Source of the DNA: Calliopsis andreniformis
Lineage: Eukaryota > Arthropoda > Insecta > Hymenoptera > Andrenidae
Length of the DNA stretch: 64,000 nt
Assembly (NCBI RefSeq): GCF_051401765.1
Contig: NW_027480480.1
Span: 1,922,001-1,986,000, forward strand
Direction of reading: 5' to 3'
Position 1 is the stretch's first letter. Each line of letters begins with the position of its first letter. The position numbers and the translations under genes were made by a program. This document shows, in pieces, positions 38,357-51,229 of the stretch. Under the pieces are notes generated by a model. The model was not told where the DNA came from. It saw nothing but the letters and a program-made list of their open reading frames with translations, and did not search any database.

Positions 38357-39108
38357 GGATTGAGGATTCAGAATTGAGGTTTGTGGACTGAGGATTGAGG
38401 ATTGAAGATTGAGTATTGAGGATTGAGGATTGAGGATGGAGGATTGAGGATGAGGGCTGAGGGTTGAGGGTAGGGGTTTGAGGACTGAGGACTGATGATT
38501 GAGGGTTGAGAACTGAGGACTGAGGATTGACGATTGAAGTTTGAGGATCGAGGATTGAGGATTGAGGATTGTAGATTGAGTATTGAGGAATGAAGATTGA
38601 GGATTGAGGATTGAGGATTGAGGATTGAGGATTGAAGATTGAGGATTGGGGATTGAGGATTGAAGATTGAGTATTGAGGATTGAAGATTGAGGATTGAGG
38701 ACGGAGTGTTGAGGATTGAGGATTGAGTATTGAGTATTGAGGATGGAAGACTGAGGATTGGGTATTGAGGATTGAACGTTGAGGATTGAGGGTTGAGGAT
38801 TGAGGACTGAGGATTGAAGATTGAAGATTGAATATTAATGATTGAAGATTGAGGATTGAGGATTGAGGGTTGTGGATTGAGGACGAGGACTGAGAGTTGA
38901 GTATTGGTGTTTGAAGTCTGAGGATTGAGGATTGAGGATTAAGAAATGAGAATTGAGGATTGAGGATTGAAGATTGAGGATTCGGTATTGAGGATTGAAG
39001 AATGAGGATTGAGGAGTGAGGACTGAGGATTGAGGATTGAGGATTGAGGATTGAAGATTGAGTATTGAGGATTGAAGATTGAGGATTGAGGATTGAGGAT
39101 TGCAGATT

Positions 39109-39278
39109 GAGGACAGAGTGTTGAGGGTTGCGTGATGAGAATTGACGTTTGTGGATTGAGATTTGAAGATTGAAGAATGGGGATTGAGTATTGAAAACAG
39201 TGAATTGAGGATATTCTATTGAGGATTGAGGATTGACAATTGATTGCTGAGGACTTATGGCTGAAGATTGAGGATTCA
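39109..39278 (+). repeat. 170-bp module A, epsilon
   Basis: +6,258 partner of 32,851 with private AAAACAGTGAATTG. Confidence 0.9.
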
Positions 39279-39395
39279 GGATTGAGGATTCGGGGTGGAG
39301 GTTTGAGGTCTGAGGATTGATGGTTGAGGATTAAGGATTGAGCATTGAGGATTGACGCTTGAGGATTGAGGATTGATGATGGAGGATTGAAGAGA

Positions 39396-39565
39396 GAGGA
39401 CTGAGTGTTGAGGATTGAGTGTTGAGAATTGATGTTTGAGGATTGAGATTTGATTATTGAATATTTTGGATTGAGTATTGAACCATGAGAATTCAGGATA
39501 TTCTGTTGAGTATTGAGAATTGAGGATTGACGGTTGAGTGTTGAGGATTGATGGTTGAGGGTTGT
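39396..39565 (+). repeat. C module 2
   Basis: Partner of C module 1; core reads ATTCTGTTGAG (A to G at 39,505). Confidence 0.85.
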
Positions 39566-40491
39566 GCGTTGAATATTGAGGATTGAGGATTGAGGACTGA
39601 GGATTGGGGATTGAGGATTGAAGGTTGAGTATTGATGATTGAAGTTTGAGGATTGAGGATTGAGGGTTGAGGTTTGAGGACGAGGACTGACGGTTGAAGA
39701 TTGAGGTTTGAGGATTGAGGATTGAGGACTGAGGACTGAGGATTGAGGATAGAGCATTGAGCGTTGAGGATTGAAGATTGAGTATTGAGGATTGAAGATT
39801 GAGGATTGAGTATCGAGGATTGAGGATTGCGGACTGAGGATTGAGGATTGCAGATTCAGTATTGTGGATTGAAGATTGAGGATTGAGGATTGAGGATTGA
39901 GGATTGAGGTTTGAGGATTGAAGATTGAGGATTGGGGATTGAGGATTGACGATTGAGTATTGAGTATTGAGGATTGAGAATTCAAGATTGATTATTGAAG
40001 ATTGAGTATTGAGGATTGAAGATTGAGTATTGAGGATTGAGGATTGAGGATTGAGGATTGAGGATGAGGGCTGAGGGTTGGGGGTAGGGGTTTGAGGACT
40101 GAGGACTGAGGATTGAGGGTTGAGAACTGAGGACTGAGGATTGAGGATTGAAGATTGAGGATTGAGGATTGAGGATGAGTGCTGAGGGTTGAGGATTGAG
40201 GTTTGTGGACTAAGGAATGAGGATTGAGGATTGAGAGTTGAGGATTGAGGATTGAGGATTGAAGATTGAGGATTGGGTGTTGAGGATTGAAGAATGAGGA
40301 TTGAGGAATGAGGATTGAGGATTGAGGATTTAGGATTCAAGATTGAGTATTGAGGATTGAAGCCTGGCGATTGAGGATTGAGGATTGAGGATTGACGATT
40401 GAGGATGGAGGATTGAAGATTGAGTATTGAGGATTGAAGATTGAGGATCGAGGATTGAGGATTGAGGATTGAGTATTGAAGATTGAGGATT

Positions 40492-40661
40492 GGGGACTGA
40501 GTGTTGAGTGTTGAATGATGAGAATTGATGTCTGTGAATAAAGATTTGAAAATTGCAGATTGAGTATTGAGTATTGAAAACAGTGAATTGATGATATTCT
40601 ATTGAGGATTGATAATTCACAACTGATTGTTGAGGACTGAGGTCTGATGATTGAGGATTCA
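40492..40661 (+). repeat. 170-bp module A, beta
   Basis: Beta form with GATGTCTGTGAATAAAG, AAAACAGTGAATTG, GATAATTCACAACTG and GTCTGATGATTGAGG; the last two separate it from the beta at 42,635. Confidence 0.9.
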
Positions 40662-41197
40662 GGATTGAGGATACAGGTGTGAGGTTCGAGGACTGAGGAT
40701 TGAGGGTTGAGGATTGAGGTTTGAGGATTGAGGATTGAGGATTGAGGATTGAAGATTGAGAATTGGGTATTGCCGATTGAACATTGAGGATTGAGGATTG
40801 AGGATTGAGGATTGTAGATTGAGTATTGAGGAATGAAGATTGAGGACTGAGGATTGAGGATTGAGGATTGAGGATTGAAGATTGAGGATTGGGTATTGAG
40901 GATTGACGATTGAGGATTGAGTATTGAGGACTGAGAATTGAGGATTGAGGATTGAAGATTGAGGATTAAGGATTGAAGATTGAGTATTGATGATTGAAGA
41001 TTGAGGATTGAGGATTGAGTGTTGACGATTGAGGACGAGGGCTGACGATTGAGGATTGAGGTTTGAGGATTGAGGATTGTGGATTGAGGACTGAGGATTG
41101 AGAATTGAGGATTTAGTATTGAGGATTGAAGATTGAGTATTGAGGATTGAAAATTGAGGATTGAGGATTGAGGATTGAAGATTGAAGATTGAGGTTT

Positions 41198-41367
41198 GGG
41201 GACTGAGTGTTGAGGGTTGAGTGATGAGAATTGATGATTGTGGATAGAGATTTGAAGATTTCAGGTTGATTATTGAGTATTGAAACCAGTGAATTGAGGA
41301 TATTCTATTGAGGATTGAGGATTGACAACTGATTGTTGAGGACTGAGGTCTGAAGACTGAGGATTCA
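41198..41367 (+). repeat. 170-bp module A, gamma
   Basis: Gamma with GGTTGATTATTGAG and GAAACCAGTGAATTG, the form that always pairs with the 40,492-type beta at 706 bp. Confidence 0.9.
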
Positions 41368-42241
41368 GGTTTGAGGATTCAGGATTGAGGTTTGAGGACT
41401 GAGGATTGAGGATTGAGGATTGAGGATTGAGGATTGAAGATTGAGTATTCAGGATTGGAGATTGGCGATTGAGGATTGAAGACCGAGTATTGAGGATTGA
41501 GGATTGAAGATTGAGTATTGATGATTGAAGATTGAGGATTGAGGATTGAGGGTTGAGGTTTGAGGACGAGGACTGACGGTTGAGGATTGAGGTTTAAGGA
41601 TTGAGGATCGAGGATTGAGGGCTGAAGGTTGAATATTGATGATTGAAGATTGAGGATTCAGTATTGATGGTTGTGGATTGAGGACGAGGTCTGAGGGTTG
41701 AGTATTGTTGTTTGAGGTCTGAGGATTGAGGATTGAGGATTGAGGATTGAGAATTGAGGATTGAGGATTGAGGATTGAAGATTGAGGATTGGGTATTGAG
41801 GAATGAAGAATGAGGATTGAGGATTGAGTATTGAGGATCGAGGATTGAAGACTGAGTATTGAGGATTGAAGATTGAGGATTGAGTATCGAGGATTGAGGA
41901 TTGCGGACTGAGGATTGAGGATTGCAGATTCAGTATTGAGGATTGAAGATTGAGGATTGAGGATTGAGGATTGAGGTTTGAGGATTGAAGATTGAGGATT
42001 GGGGATTGAGGATTGACGATTGAGTATTGAGTATTGAGGATTGAGAATTGAGGATTGATTATTGAAGATTGAGTATTGAGGATTGAAGATTGAGTATTGA
42101 GGATTGAGGATTGAGGATTGAGGATTGAGGATGAGGGCTGAGGGTTGGGGGTAGGGGTTTGAGGACTGAGGCCTGAGGATTGAGGGTTGAGAACTGAGGA
42201 CTGAGGATTGAGGATTGAAGATTGAGGATTGAGGATTGAGG

Positions 42242-42393
42242 ATGAGTGCTGAGGGTTGAGGATTGAGGTTTGTGGACTAAGGAATGAGGATTGAGGATTG
42301 AGGATTGAGGATTGAGGATGAGTGCTGAGGGTTGAGGATTGAGGTTTGTGGACTAAGGAATGAGGATTGAGGATTGAGAGTTGAGGATTGAGG
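42242..42393 (+). repeat. 76-bp tandem duplication
   Basis: ATGAGTGCTGAGGGTTGAGG starts at 42,242 and again at 42,318, both followed by GTGGACTAAGGAATGAGG. The same doublet with the same 76-bp spacing is at 57,181 and 57,257, so it is older than the 15-kb duplication. Confidence 0.9.
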
Positions 42394-42634
42394 ATTGAGG
42401 ATTGAAGATTTAGGATTGGGTGTTGAGGATTGAAGAATGAGGATTGAGGAATGAGGATTGAGGATTGAGGATTTAGGATTCAAGATTGAGTATTGAGGAT
42501 TGAAGCCTGGCGATTGAGGATTGAGGATTGAGGATTGACGATTGAGGATGGAGGATTGAAGATTGAGTATTGAGGATTGAAGATTGAGGATCGAGGATTG
42601 AGGATTGAGGATTGAGTATTGAAGATTGAGGATT

Positions 42635-42804
42635 GGGGACTGAGTGTTGAGTGTTGAATGATGAGAATTGATGTCTGTGAATAAAGATTTGAAAATTGCA
42701 GATTGAGTATTGAGTATTGAAAACAGTGAATTGATGATATTCTATTGAGGATTGATAATTGACAACTGATTGTTGAGGACTGAGGTCTGAAGATTGAGGA
42801 TTCA
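42635..42804 (+). repeat. 170-bp module A, beta
   Basis: Beta with GATAATTGACAACTG and GTCTGAAGATTGAGG, followed by ATACAGG. Confidence 0.9.
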
Positions 42805-43404
42805 GGATTGAGGATACAGGTTTGAGGTTCGAGGACTGAGGATTGAGGGTTGAGGATTGAGGTTTGAGGATTGAGGATTGAGGATTGAGGATTGAGGATT
42901 GAAGATTGAGAATTGGGTATTGCGGATTGAACATTGAGGATTGAGGATTGAGGATTGAGGATTGAGGACTGAGGATTGAGGATTGATGATTGAGGATTGA
43001 GGATTGAGAATTGAGGATTGAGGATTGAGGATTGAAGATTGAGGCCTGGGCATTGAGGATTGAAGAATGAGTATTGAGTATTGAGGATTGAAGATTGAGG
43101 ATTGCAGATTGAGTATCGAGGATTGAAGATTGAGGGTTGAGGATTGAGGATTGAGGATTGAGCATTGAGGATTGAGGATTGAGGATTGAGGATTGTAGAT
43201 TGAGTATTGAGGAATGAAGATTGAGGACTGAGGATTGAGGATTGAGGATTGAGGATTGAAGATTGAGGATTGGGTATTGAGGATTGACGATTGAGGATTG
43301 AGTATTGAGGACTGAGAATTGAGGATTGAGGATTGAAGATTGAGTATTGAGGATTGAAAATTGAGGATTGAGGATTGAGGATTGAAGATTGAAGATTGAG
43401 GTTT

Positions 43405-43574
43405 GGGGACTGAGTGTTGAGGGTTGAGTGATGAGAATTGATGATTGTGGATAGAGATTTGAAGATTTCAGGATGAGTATTGAGTATTGAAACCTGTGAA
43501 TTGATGATATTCTGTTGAGGATTGAGGATTGATAACTGATTGTAGAGGACTGAGGGCTGAAGATTGAGGATTCA
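43405..43574 (+). repeat. 170-bp module A, gamma-prime
   Basis: +8,800 partner of 34,605. Confidence 0.9.
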
Positions 43575-44235
43575 TGATTGAGGATTCAGGATTGAGGTTT
43601 GAGGACTGAGGATTGAAGATTGAGGATTGAGGACTGAGTATTGAGGATTGAGGATTGAGTATTGAGGGTGGAAGACTGAGGATTGGGTATTGAGGGTTGA
43701 ACGTTGAGGATTGAGGGTTGAGGATTGAGGATTGAGGATTGAAGATTGAAGATTGAACATTAATGATTGAAGATTGAGGATTGAGGATTGAGGGTTGTGG
43801 ATTGAGGACGAGGACTGTGGGTTGAGTATTGATGTTTGAGGTCTGAGGATTGAGGATTGAGGATTGAGGATTGATGATTGAAGATTGGGGATTGAGGATT
43901 GACGATTGAGTATTGGGTATTAAGGAGTGAGAATTGAGGATTGAAGATTGAAGATTGAGTGCTGAGGATTGAAGATTGAGGGTTGAGGATTGATAATTGA
44001 GGATTGAGGATGAGGTCCGAGGGTTGAGGATTGAGGTTTGAGGGCTGAGGACTGAGTATTGAGGATTGAGGATTGAGGACTGAAGATTGAGTATTGAGGA
44101 TTGATGCCTGACGATTTAGGATTGAGGATTGAGGATTGTGGATTGAAGATGGAGGATTGAAGATGGAGTATTGAGGATTGAAGATTGAGGATTGAGGATT
44201 GAGGATTGAGGATTGAGTGTTGAATATTGAGGAAT

Positions 44236-44405
44236 GGGGACTGAGTGTTGAGGGTTGAATTATGAGAATTGATGTTTGTGGATAGAGATTTGAAGATTGC
44301 AGATTGAGTATTGAGTATTGAAAACTGTGAATTTATTATATTCTATTGAGGATTGAGAATTGACAACTGATTGTTGAGAACTGAGTTCTGAAGGTTGAGG
44401 ATTCA
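44236..44405 (+). repeat. 170-bp module A, delta
   Basis: +8,800 partner of 35,436. Confidence 0.9.
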
Positions 44406-45840
44406 GGATTGAGGATTCAGGTTTGAGTTTTGAGGACTGAGGATTGAGGATTGAGGCTTGAGGTTTGAGGATTGAGAATTCAGGATTGAGGATTGAGGAT
44501 GAGGGCTGAGGGTCGATGATTGAGGTTTGAGGTCTGATGGACTGAGGATTGAGGATTGAGTATTGAGGTTTGAGGATTGAAGATTGAGGATTGGGTATTG
44601 AGGATTATAGAATGAGGTTTGAGGATTGATGATTGAGGATTGAGGATTGAGGATTGAGAATTGAGGATTGAGGATTGAGGATTGAAGATTGAGGATTGTG
44701 TATTGAGGATTGTAGAATGAGGATTGAGGATTGACGATTGAGGATTGAGGATTGAGGATTGAGGATTGAAGATTGAGTATTGATAATTGAAAATTGAGGG
44801 TTGAGGATTGAGGATTGAGGATTGAGGATTGTGGATTGAGTAAAGAGGATTGAAGATTGAGGATTGAGGATTGAGGATTGAGGATTGAGGACTGAGGATT
44901 GAGGATGAGGTCCGAGGGTTGAGGATTGAGGTTTGTGGGATGAGGACTGAGAATTGAGGATTGAGGATTGAGGATTGAAGATTGAGTATTGAGGATTGAT
45001 GCCTGACGAAGGTGGATTGAGGACTGAGGATTGTGGATTGAGGATGGAGGATTGAAGATTGAGTATTGAGGATTGAAGATTGAGGATTGAGGATTGAGGA
45101 TTGAGGATTGAAGATTGAGGACTGGGGATTGAGGATTGAAGGCTGAGGATTAAGGATTGAGGATTGGGGATTGAGGATCTAGGATTGGAGATTGATTATT
45201 GAGGATTAAAGATTGAGGATTGAGAATTGAGGATTGAGAATTGAGAATTGAGTATGAGGACTGAGGTTTGAAGATTGAGGTTTGAGGTACGAGAATTGCG
45301 GATTGAGGATTGACGATTGAGTATTGAAGATTGAGGATTGATTACTGAGGATTGAGGATTGAGGATTGAGGATTGAGCAATGAGGATTGAAGACTGAGTA
45401 TTGTGGATTGAATATTGAGGATTGAGGATTGAGGATTGAGGATTGAGGATTGAGGATTGAGGATTGGGTATTGCGGATTGAACATTGAGGATTGAAGATT
45501 GAGGGTTGGGTGTTGAGGATTGAAGAATGAGGATCGAGGATTGAGGATTGAGGATTAAGGATTGAAGATTCAGTATTGAGGATTGAAGATTCAGGATTAA
45601 GGATTGAGGATTGAGGATTGAAGATTGAGTATTGAGGATTGAAGATTGAGGATTGAGGACGGAGTATTGAGGATTGAGGATTGAGTATTGAGGATTGAGG
45701 ATGGAAGACTGAGGATTGGGTATTGAGGATTGAACGCTGAGGAATGAGGGTTGAGGATTGAGGATTGAGGATTGAAGACTGAAGATTGAATATTAATGAT
45801 TGAAGATTGAGGATTGAGCATTGAGGGTTGTGGATTGAGG

Positions 45841-45936
45841 ACGAGGACTGAGGGTTGAGCATTGGTGTTTGATATCTGAGGATTGAGGACGAGGACTGAG
45901 GGTTGAGCATTGGTGTTTGATATCTGAGGATTGAGG
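45841..45936 (+). repeat. 48-bp tandem duplication private to the third HOR copy
   Basis: ACGAGGACTGAGGGTTGAGC followed by ATTGGTGTTTGATATCTGAG occurs twice, 48 bp apart: six heptamers plus the 6-bp unit GAGGAC. The corresponding place near 16,464 and 8,690 has one copy. Confidence 0.9.
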
Positions 45937-46833
45937 ATTGAGGATTGAGAATTGAGGATTGAGGATTGAGGATTGAAGATTGAGGATTCGGTATTGAGGA
46001 TTGAAGAATGAGGATTGAGGAGTGAGGACTGAGGATTGAGGATTGAGGATTGAGGATTGAGGTTTGAGGATTGAGGATTGAAGATTGAGTATCGAGGATT
46101 GAAGACTGAGGATTGAGGATTGAGTATTGAGGATTGAGAATTGAGGATTGGTTATTGAAGATTGGGTATTGAGGATTGAAGATTGAGGATTGAGGATTGG
46201 GGATTGAGGATTGAGGGTGAGGGCTGAGGATTGAGGATTGATGATTGAGGATTGAGGATTGAGAATTGAGGATTGAGGATTGAGGATTGAAGATTGAGGC
46301 CTGGGCATTGAGGATTGAAGAATGAGGATTGAGGATTGAGGATTGAAGATTGAGGTTTGCAGATTGAGTATTGACTATTGAAGATTGAGGGTTGAGGATT
46401 GAGGATTGAGGATTGACCATTGATGATTGAGGATTGAGGATTGAGTATTGTAGATTGAGTATTGAGGAATGAAGATTGAGGATTGAGGATTGAGGATTGA
46501 GGATTGAGGATTGAAGATTGAGGATTGGGGATTGAGGGTTGATGATTGAGGATTGAGTATTGAGGACTGAGAATTGAGGATTGAGGATTGAAGATTGAGG
46601 ATTGAGGATTGAAGATTGAGTATTGATGATTGAAGATTGAGGATTGAGGATTGAGTGTTGAGGATTGAGGACGAGGACTGACGATTGAGGATTGAGGTTT
46701 GAGGATTGAGCATTGTGGATTGAGGACTGAGGATTGAGGATTGAGGATTTAGTATTGAGGACTGAAGATTGAGTATTGAGGATTGAAAATTGAGGATTGA
46801 GGATTGAGGATTGAGGATTGAAGATTGAGGATT

Positions 46834-47003
46834 GGGGACTGAGTGTTGAGGGTTGAGTGATGAGAATTGATGATTGTGGATAGAGGCTTGAAGATTTCAG
46901 GTTGAGTATTGAGTATTGAAACCTGTGAATTGAGGATATTCTATTGAGGATTGAGGATTGACAACTGATTGTTGAGGACTGAGGTCTGAAGACTGAGGAT
47001 TCA
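46834..47003 (+). repeat. 170-bp module A, gamma
   Basis: +28,509 partner of 18,325; private GATAGAGGCTTGAAG. Confidence 0.9.
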
Positions 47004-47218
47004 GGTTTGAGGATTCTGGATTGAGGTTTGAGGACTGAGGATTGAGGATTGAGGATTGAGGATCGAGGATTGAAGATTGAGTATTCGGGATTGGAGATTG
47101 GCGATTGAGGATTGAGGACCGAGGATTGAGGATTGAGGATTGAATATTGTGAATAGAGGATTGAAGATTGAGGATTGAGGATTGAGGATTGAGGATTGAG
47201 GATTGAAGATTGAGGATT

Positions 47219-47388
47219 GGGGACTGAGTGTTGAAGGTTTAGTGATGAGAATTGATGGTTGTGGATAGAGATTTGAAGATTTCAGGTTGAGTATTGAGTA
47301 TTGAAACCTGTGAATTGAGGATATTCTATTGAGGATTGAGGATTGACAACTGATTGTTGAGGACTGAGGTCTGAAGACTGAGGATTCA
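47219..47388 (+). repeat. 170-bp module A, gamma (second)
   Basis: +28,509 partner of 18,710, preserving the 385-bp gamma-gamma spacing. Confidence 0.9.
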
Positions 47389-49069
47389 GGTTTGAGGATT
47401 CAGGATTTAGGTTTGAGGACTGAGGATTGAGTATTGAGGATTGAGGATTGAGGATTGAGGATTGAGGATTGAGGATTGAAGAATGAGGTTTGGGTATTGA
47501 GGATTGATCATTGAGGATTATGGATTGAGTATTGAGGATTGAGGATTGAGGACTGAAGATTGAATATTGATGATTGAAGATTGAGGATCGAGGATTGAGG
47601 GTTGTGGATTGAAGACGAGGACTGAGGGTTCAGCATTGATGTTTGAGGTCTGAGGATTGAGGATTGAGAATTGAGAATTGAGGACTGAGGATTGAGGATT
47701 GAAGATAGAGGATTGGGTGTTGAGGATTGAAGAATGTGGATTGAGGACTGAGGATTGAGGATTGAGGATTGACGATTGAGTATTGAAGATTGAAGACTGA
47801 GGATTGAGGATTGAGGATTGAAGATTGAGGGTTGACGATTGAAGATTGAGGATCGGGTATTGCGGATTGAACATTGAGGATTGAAGATTGAGGATTGGGT
47901 GTTGAGGATTGAAGAATGAGGATTGAGGATTGAGGATTGAGGATTGAGGATTGAAGATTCAGTATTGAGGATTGAAGATTGAGGATTAAGGATTGAGGAT
48001 TCAGGATTGAAGATTGAGTATTGAGGATTGAAGAATGAGGATTGAGGACGGAGTATTGAGGATTGAGGATTGAGTATTGAGGATTGAGGATGGAAGACTG
48101 AGGATTGGGTATTGAGGATTGAACGTTGAGGATTGAGGGTTGAGGATTGAGGATTGAGGATTGAAGAATGAAGGTTGAATATTAATGATTGAAGATTGAG
48201 GATTGAGGATTGAGGGTTGTGGATTGAGTGCGAGGACTGAGGGTTGAGTATTGGTGTTTGAAGTCTGAGGATTGAGGATTGAGGATTGAGAATAGAGGAT
48301 TGAGGATTGAGGATTGAAGATTGAGGATTCGGTATTGAGGATTGAAGAATGAGGATTGAGGAGTGAGGACTGAGGATTGAGGATTGAGGATTGAGGATTG
48401 AGGTTTGAGGATTGAGGGTTGAAGATTGAGTATTGAGGATTGAAGATTGAGGATTGAGGATTGAGGGTTGTGGATTGAGGGCGAGGACTGAGGGTTGAGT
48501 ACTGGTGCTTGAAGTCTGAGGATTGAGGTTTGAGGATTGAGGATTGAGGACTGAGGACTGAAGATTGAGGATTGAGCATTGAGCATTGAGGATTGAAGAT
48601 TGAGGACTGAGGATTGAGGATTGAAGATTGAGTATTGGGGATTGAATATTGAGGACTGAGGATTGAGGATTGAGAATGAGGGCTGAGGGTTGAGGATTGA
48701 GGTTAGAGGATTGAGGATTGAGGATTGAGGACTGAGGCTTGAGGATTGAGGATTGAGCATTGAGGATTGAAGATTGATGATTGGGTATTGAGGTCTGAAG
48801 AATGAGGATTGAGGGTTGAGGATTGAGGATTGAGGATTGAGGATTGAAGATTGAGTATCCAGGATTGGAGATTGACGATTGAGGATTGAGGACCGAGGAT
48901 TGAGGATTGAGGATTGAAGATTGAGTATTGAGGATTGAAGATTGACGATTGAGGATTGTGAATTGAGGATTGAGGATTGAGGAATGAGCATTGAAGATTG
49001 AGTGTTGAGGATTGAACTTTGAGTATTGTGGATTGAGGATTGAGGATTGAGGATTGAATATTGAGGATT

Positions 49070-49239
49070 GGGGACTGAGTGTTGAGGGTTGAGTGATGAG
49101 AATTGATGTTTGTGGATAGAGATTTGAAGATTGCAGATTGAGTATTGAGTAATGAAAACTGTGAATTGATGATATTCTATTGAGGATTGAGGATTGACAA
49201 CCGATTGTAGAGGACTGAGGGCTGAAGATTGAGGATTCA
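49070..49239 (+). repeat. 170-bp module A, eta
   Basis: +28,502 partner of 20,568, with AAAACTGTGAATTG in place of AAAACTGAGAATTG. Confidence 0.9.
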
Positions 49240-49309
49240 GTATCGGGGATTCAGGATTGAGGTTTGAGGACTGAGGATTGAGGATTGAGGATTGAGGATT
49301 GAGGATTGA

Positions 49310-50769
49310 GTATTGAGGATTGAAGATTGAGTATTGACGATTGAGGATTGAAGAACGAGGATTGACGATTGTGGATTGAGGATTGTGGATTGAGGATTGA
49401 AGATTGAGTATTGAGGATTGAAGATTGAGGATTGAGGATTGAGGATTGAGGATTGAGGATTGAAGGTTCAGTATTGATGATTGAAGATGTAGAATTGAGG
49501 ATTGAGGATTGAACATTGAGGACTGAGTGTTGAGGGTTGAGTGATGAGAATTGATGTTTGTGGATAGTGGTTTGAAGATTGCAGATCGAGTATTGACTGT
49601 TGAAAGCTGTGAATTGAGGATATTCTACTGAGGATTGAGGATTGACTACTGATTGCTGAGGACTGAGGGCTGAAGATTGAGGACTCAGGATTGAGGATTC
49701 AGAATTGAGGTTTGTGGACTGATGATCGAGGATTGAAGATTGAGTATTGAGGATTGAGGATTGAGGATGGAGGATTGAGGATGAGGGCTGAGGGTTGAGG
49801 GTAGGGGTTTGAGGACTGAGGACTGATGATTGAGGGTTGAGAACTGAGGACTGAGGATTGCGGATTGAACTTTGAGGATTGAAGATTGAGGGTTGGGTGT
49901 TGAGGATTGAAGAATGAGGATTGAGGATTGAGGATTGAGGAATAAGGATTGAAGATTCAGTATTGAGGATTGAAGATTGAGGATTAAGGATTGAGGATTG
50001 AGGATTGAAGATTGAGTATTGAGGATTGGGGATTGAGGATTGAGGACGGAGTGTTGAGGATTGAGGATTGAGTATTGAGTATTGAGGATGGAAGACTGAG
50101 GATTGGGTATTGAGGATTGAACGTTGAGGATTGAGGGTTGAGGATTGAGGACTGAGGATTGAAGATTGAAGATTGCATATTAATGATTGAAGATTGAGGA
50201 TTGAGGATTGAGGGTTGTGGATTGAGGACGAGGACTGAGGGTTGAGTATTGGTGTTTGAAGTCTGGGGATTGAGGATTGAGGATTAAGAAATGAGAATTG
50301 AGGATTGAGGATTGAAGATTGAGGATTCGGTATTGAGGATTGAAGAATGAGGATTGAGGAGTGATGACTGAGGATTGAGGATTGAGGGTTGAGGATTGAG
50401 GTTTGAGTATTGAAGATTGAGGATTGGGTATTGCGGATTGAACTTTGAGGATTGAAGATTGAGTGTTGGGTGTTGAGGATTGAAGAATGAGTATTGAGGA
50501 TTGAGGATTGAGGAATAAGGATTGAAGATTCAGTATTGAGGATTGAGGATTGAGGATTGAGGATTGAGGATTGAGCATTGAGGGTTGAGGATGGACGACG
50601 AGGACTGACGGTTTAGGATTGAGGTCTGAGGTTTGAGGATTGAGAATTTAGGATTGAGGATTGAGGATGAGGGCTGAGGGTTGAGGATTGAGGTTTGAGG
50701 ACTGAGGACTGAGGATTGAGGATTGAGTATTGAGGATTGAGGATTGAGGATTGAGAATTGAGGATTGAG
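49310..50769 (+). repeat. Mosaic segment with a zeta module
   Basis: The first part holds a zeta module and flank like 38.1-38.5 kb. About 49,980-50,370 matches 32.38-32.77 kb (GGACGGAGTGTTGAGG, offset near 17,602 bp). About 50,420-50,480 resembles 31.26 kb. The end leads into the second 15-kb block. No gene is seen. Confidence 0.65.
49518..49687 (+). repeat. 170-bp module A, zeta
   Basis: Zeta with private GAGTATTGACTGTTGAAAG and GAGGATATTCTACTGAGG. It starts 448 bp after an eta, a neighbour pair seen nowhere else in the window. Confidence 0.9.
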
Positions 50770-51059
50770 GATTGAAGATTGAGTGCTGAGGATTGAAGAT
50801 TGAGGGTTGAGGATTGATAATTGAGGATTGAGGATGAGGTCCGAGGGTTGAGGATTGAGGTTTGAGGGCTGAGGACTGAGTATTGAGGATTGAGGATTGA
50901 GGACTGAAGATTGAGTATTGAGGATTGATGCCTGACGATTTAGGATTGAGGATTGAGGATTGTGGATTGAAGATGGAGGATTGAAGATGGAGTATTGAGG
51001 ATTGAAGATTGAGGATTGAGGATTGAGGATTGAGGATTGAGTGTTGAATATTGAGGAAT

Positions 51060-51229
51060 GGGGACTGAGTGTTGAGGGTTGAATTATGAGAATTGATGTT
51101 TGTGGATAGAGATTTGAAGATTGCAGATTGAGTATTGAGTATTGAAAACTGTGAATTTATTATATTCTATTGAGGATTGAGAATTGACAACTGATTGTTG
51201 AGAACTGAGTTCTGAAGGTTGAGGATTCA
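51060..51229 (+). repeat. 170-bp module A, delta
   Basis: +15,624 partner of 35,436. Confidence 0.9.

Larger units (their letters stand above)
37574..40237 (+). repeat. zeta-epsilon-C block, copy 2
   Basis: Second copy of 31,315-34,226 without the 252-bp duplication. Its C module reads ATTCTG rather than ATTCTA in the core, and its epsilon module has AAAACAGTG. A third copy lies at about 52.5-55.2 kb. Confidence 0.85.
40150..41945 (+). repeat. 1,795-bp beta-gamma unit, isolated copy
   Basis: Carries beta at 40,492 and gamma at 41,198 (706 bp apart). It matches about 55,090-56,885 at 14,939 bp and the tandem pair at 60.4-64.0 kb. Here the unit is single, followed by a beta/gamma-prime/delta block. 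Confidence 0.8.
35146..45195 (+). repeat. About 15-kb higher-order block, copy 1
   Basis: Pairs with 50,770-59,990. The offset is 15,624 bp, then 15,631 bp, up to about 36,640. It is 14,939 bp from about 37,425 through at least 42,635 and 14,932 bp at 43.4-44.2 kb. Eight modules after 37 kb keep the order zeta-epsilon-C-beta-gamma-beta-gamma-prime-delta in both copies. Confidence 0.85.
43015..45230 (+). repeat. gamma-prime/delta block, copy 2
   Basis: Second copy of 34,215-36,430. After GATTGATTATTGAGGATT it runs directly into the third copy of the 7.77-kb HOR near 45,226. A further copy with gamma-prime and delta lies at 57.9-60.0 kb. Confidence 0.85.
45226..49309 (+). repeat. 7.77-kb HOR, third copy, internally deleted
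   Basis: Matches 15,860-16,804 (offset 29,370 bp, then 29,377 and 29,425 bp after a 7-bp and a 48-bp gain), then 17,721-20,807 (offset 28,509 bp, 28,502 bp at the eta module). The change corresponds to loss of 916 bp, including the beta module. It keeps gamma-gamma-eta and leaves homology near 49,309 before the alpha module. Confidence 0.85.
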
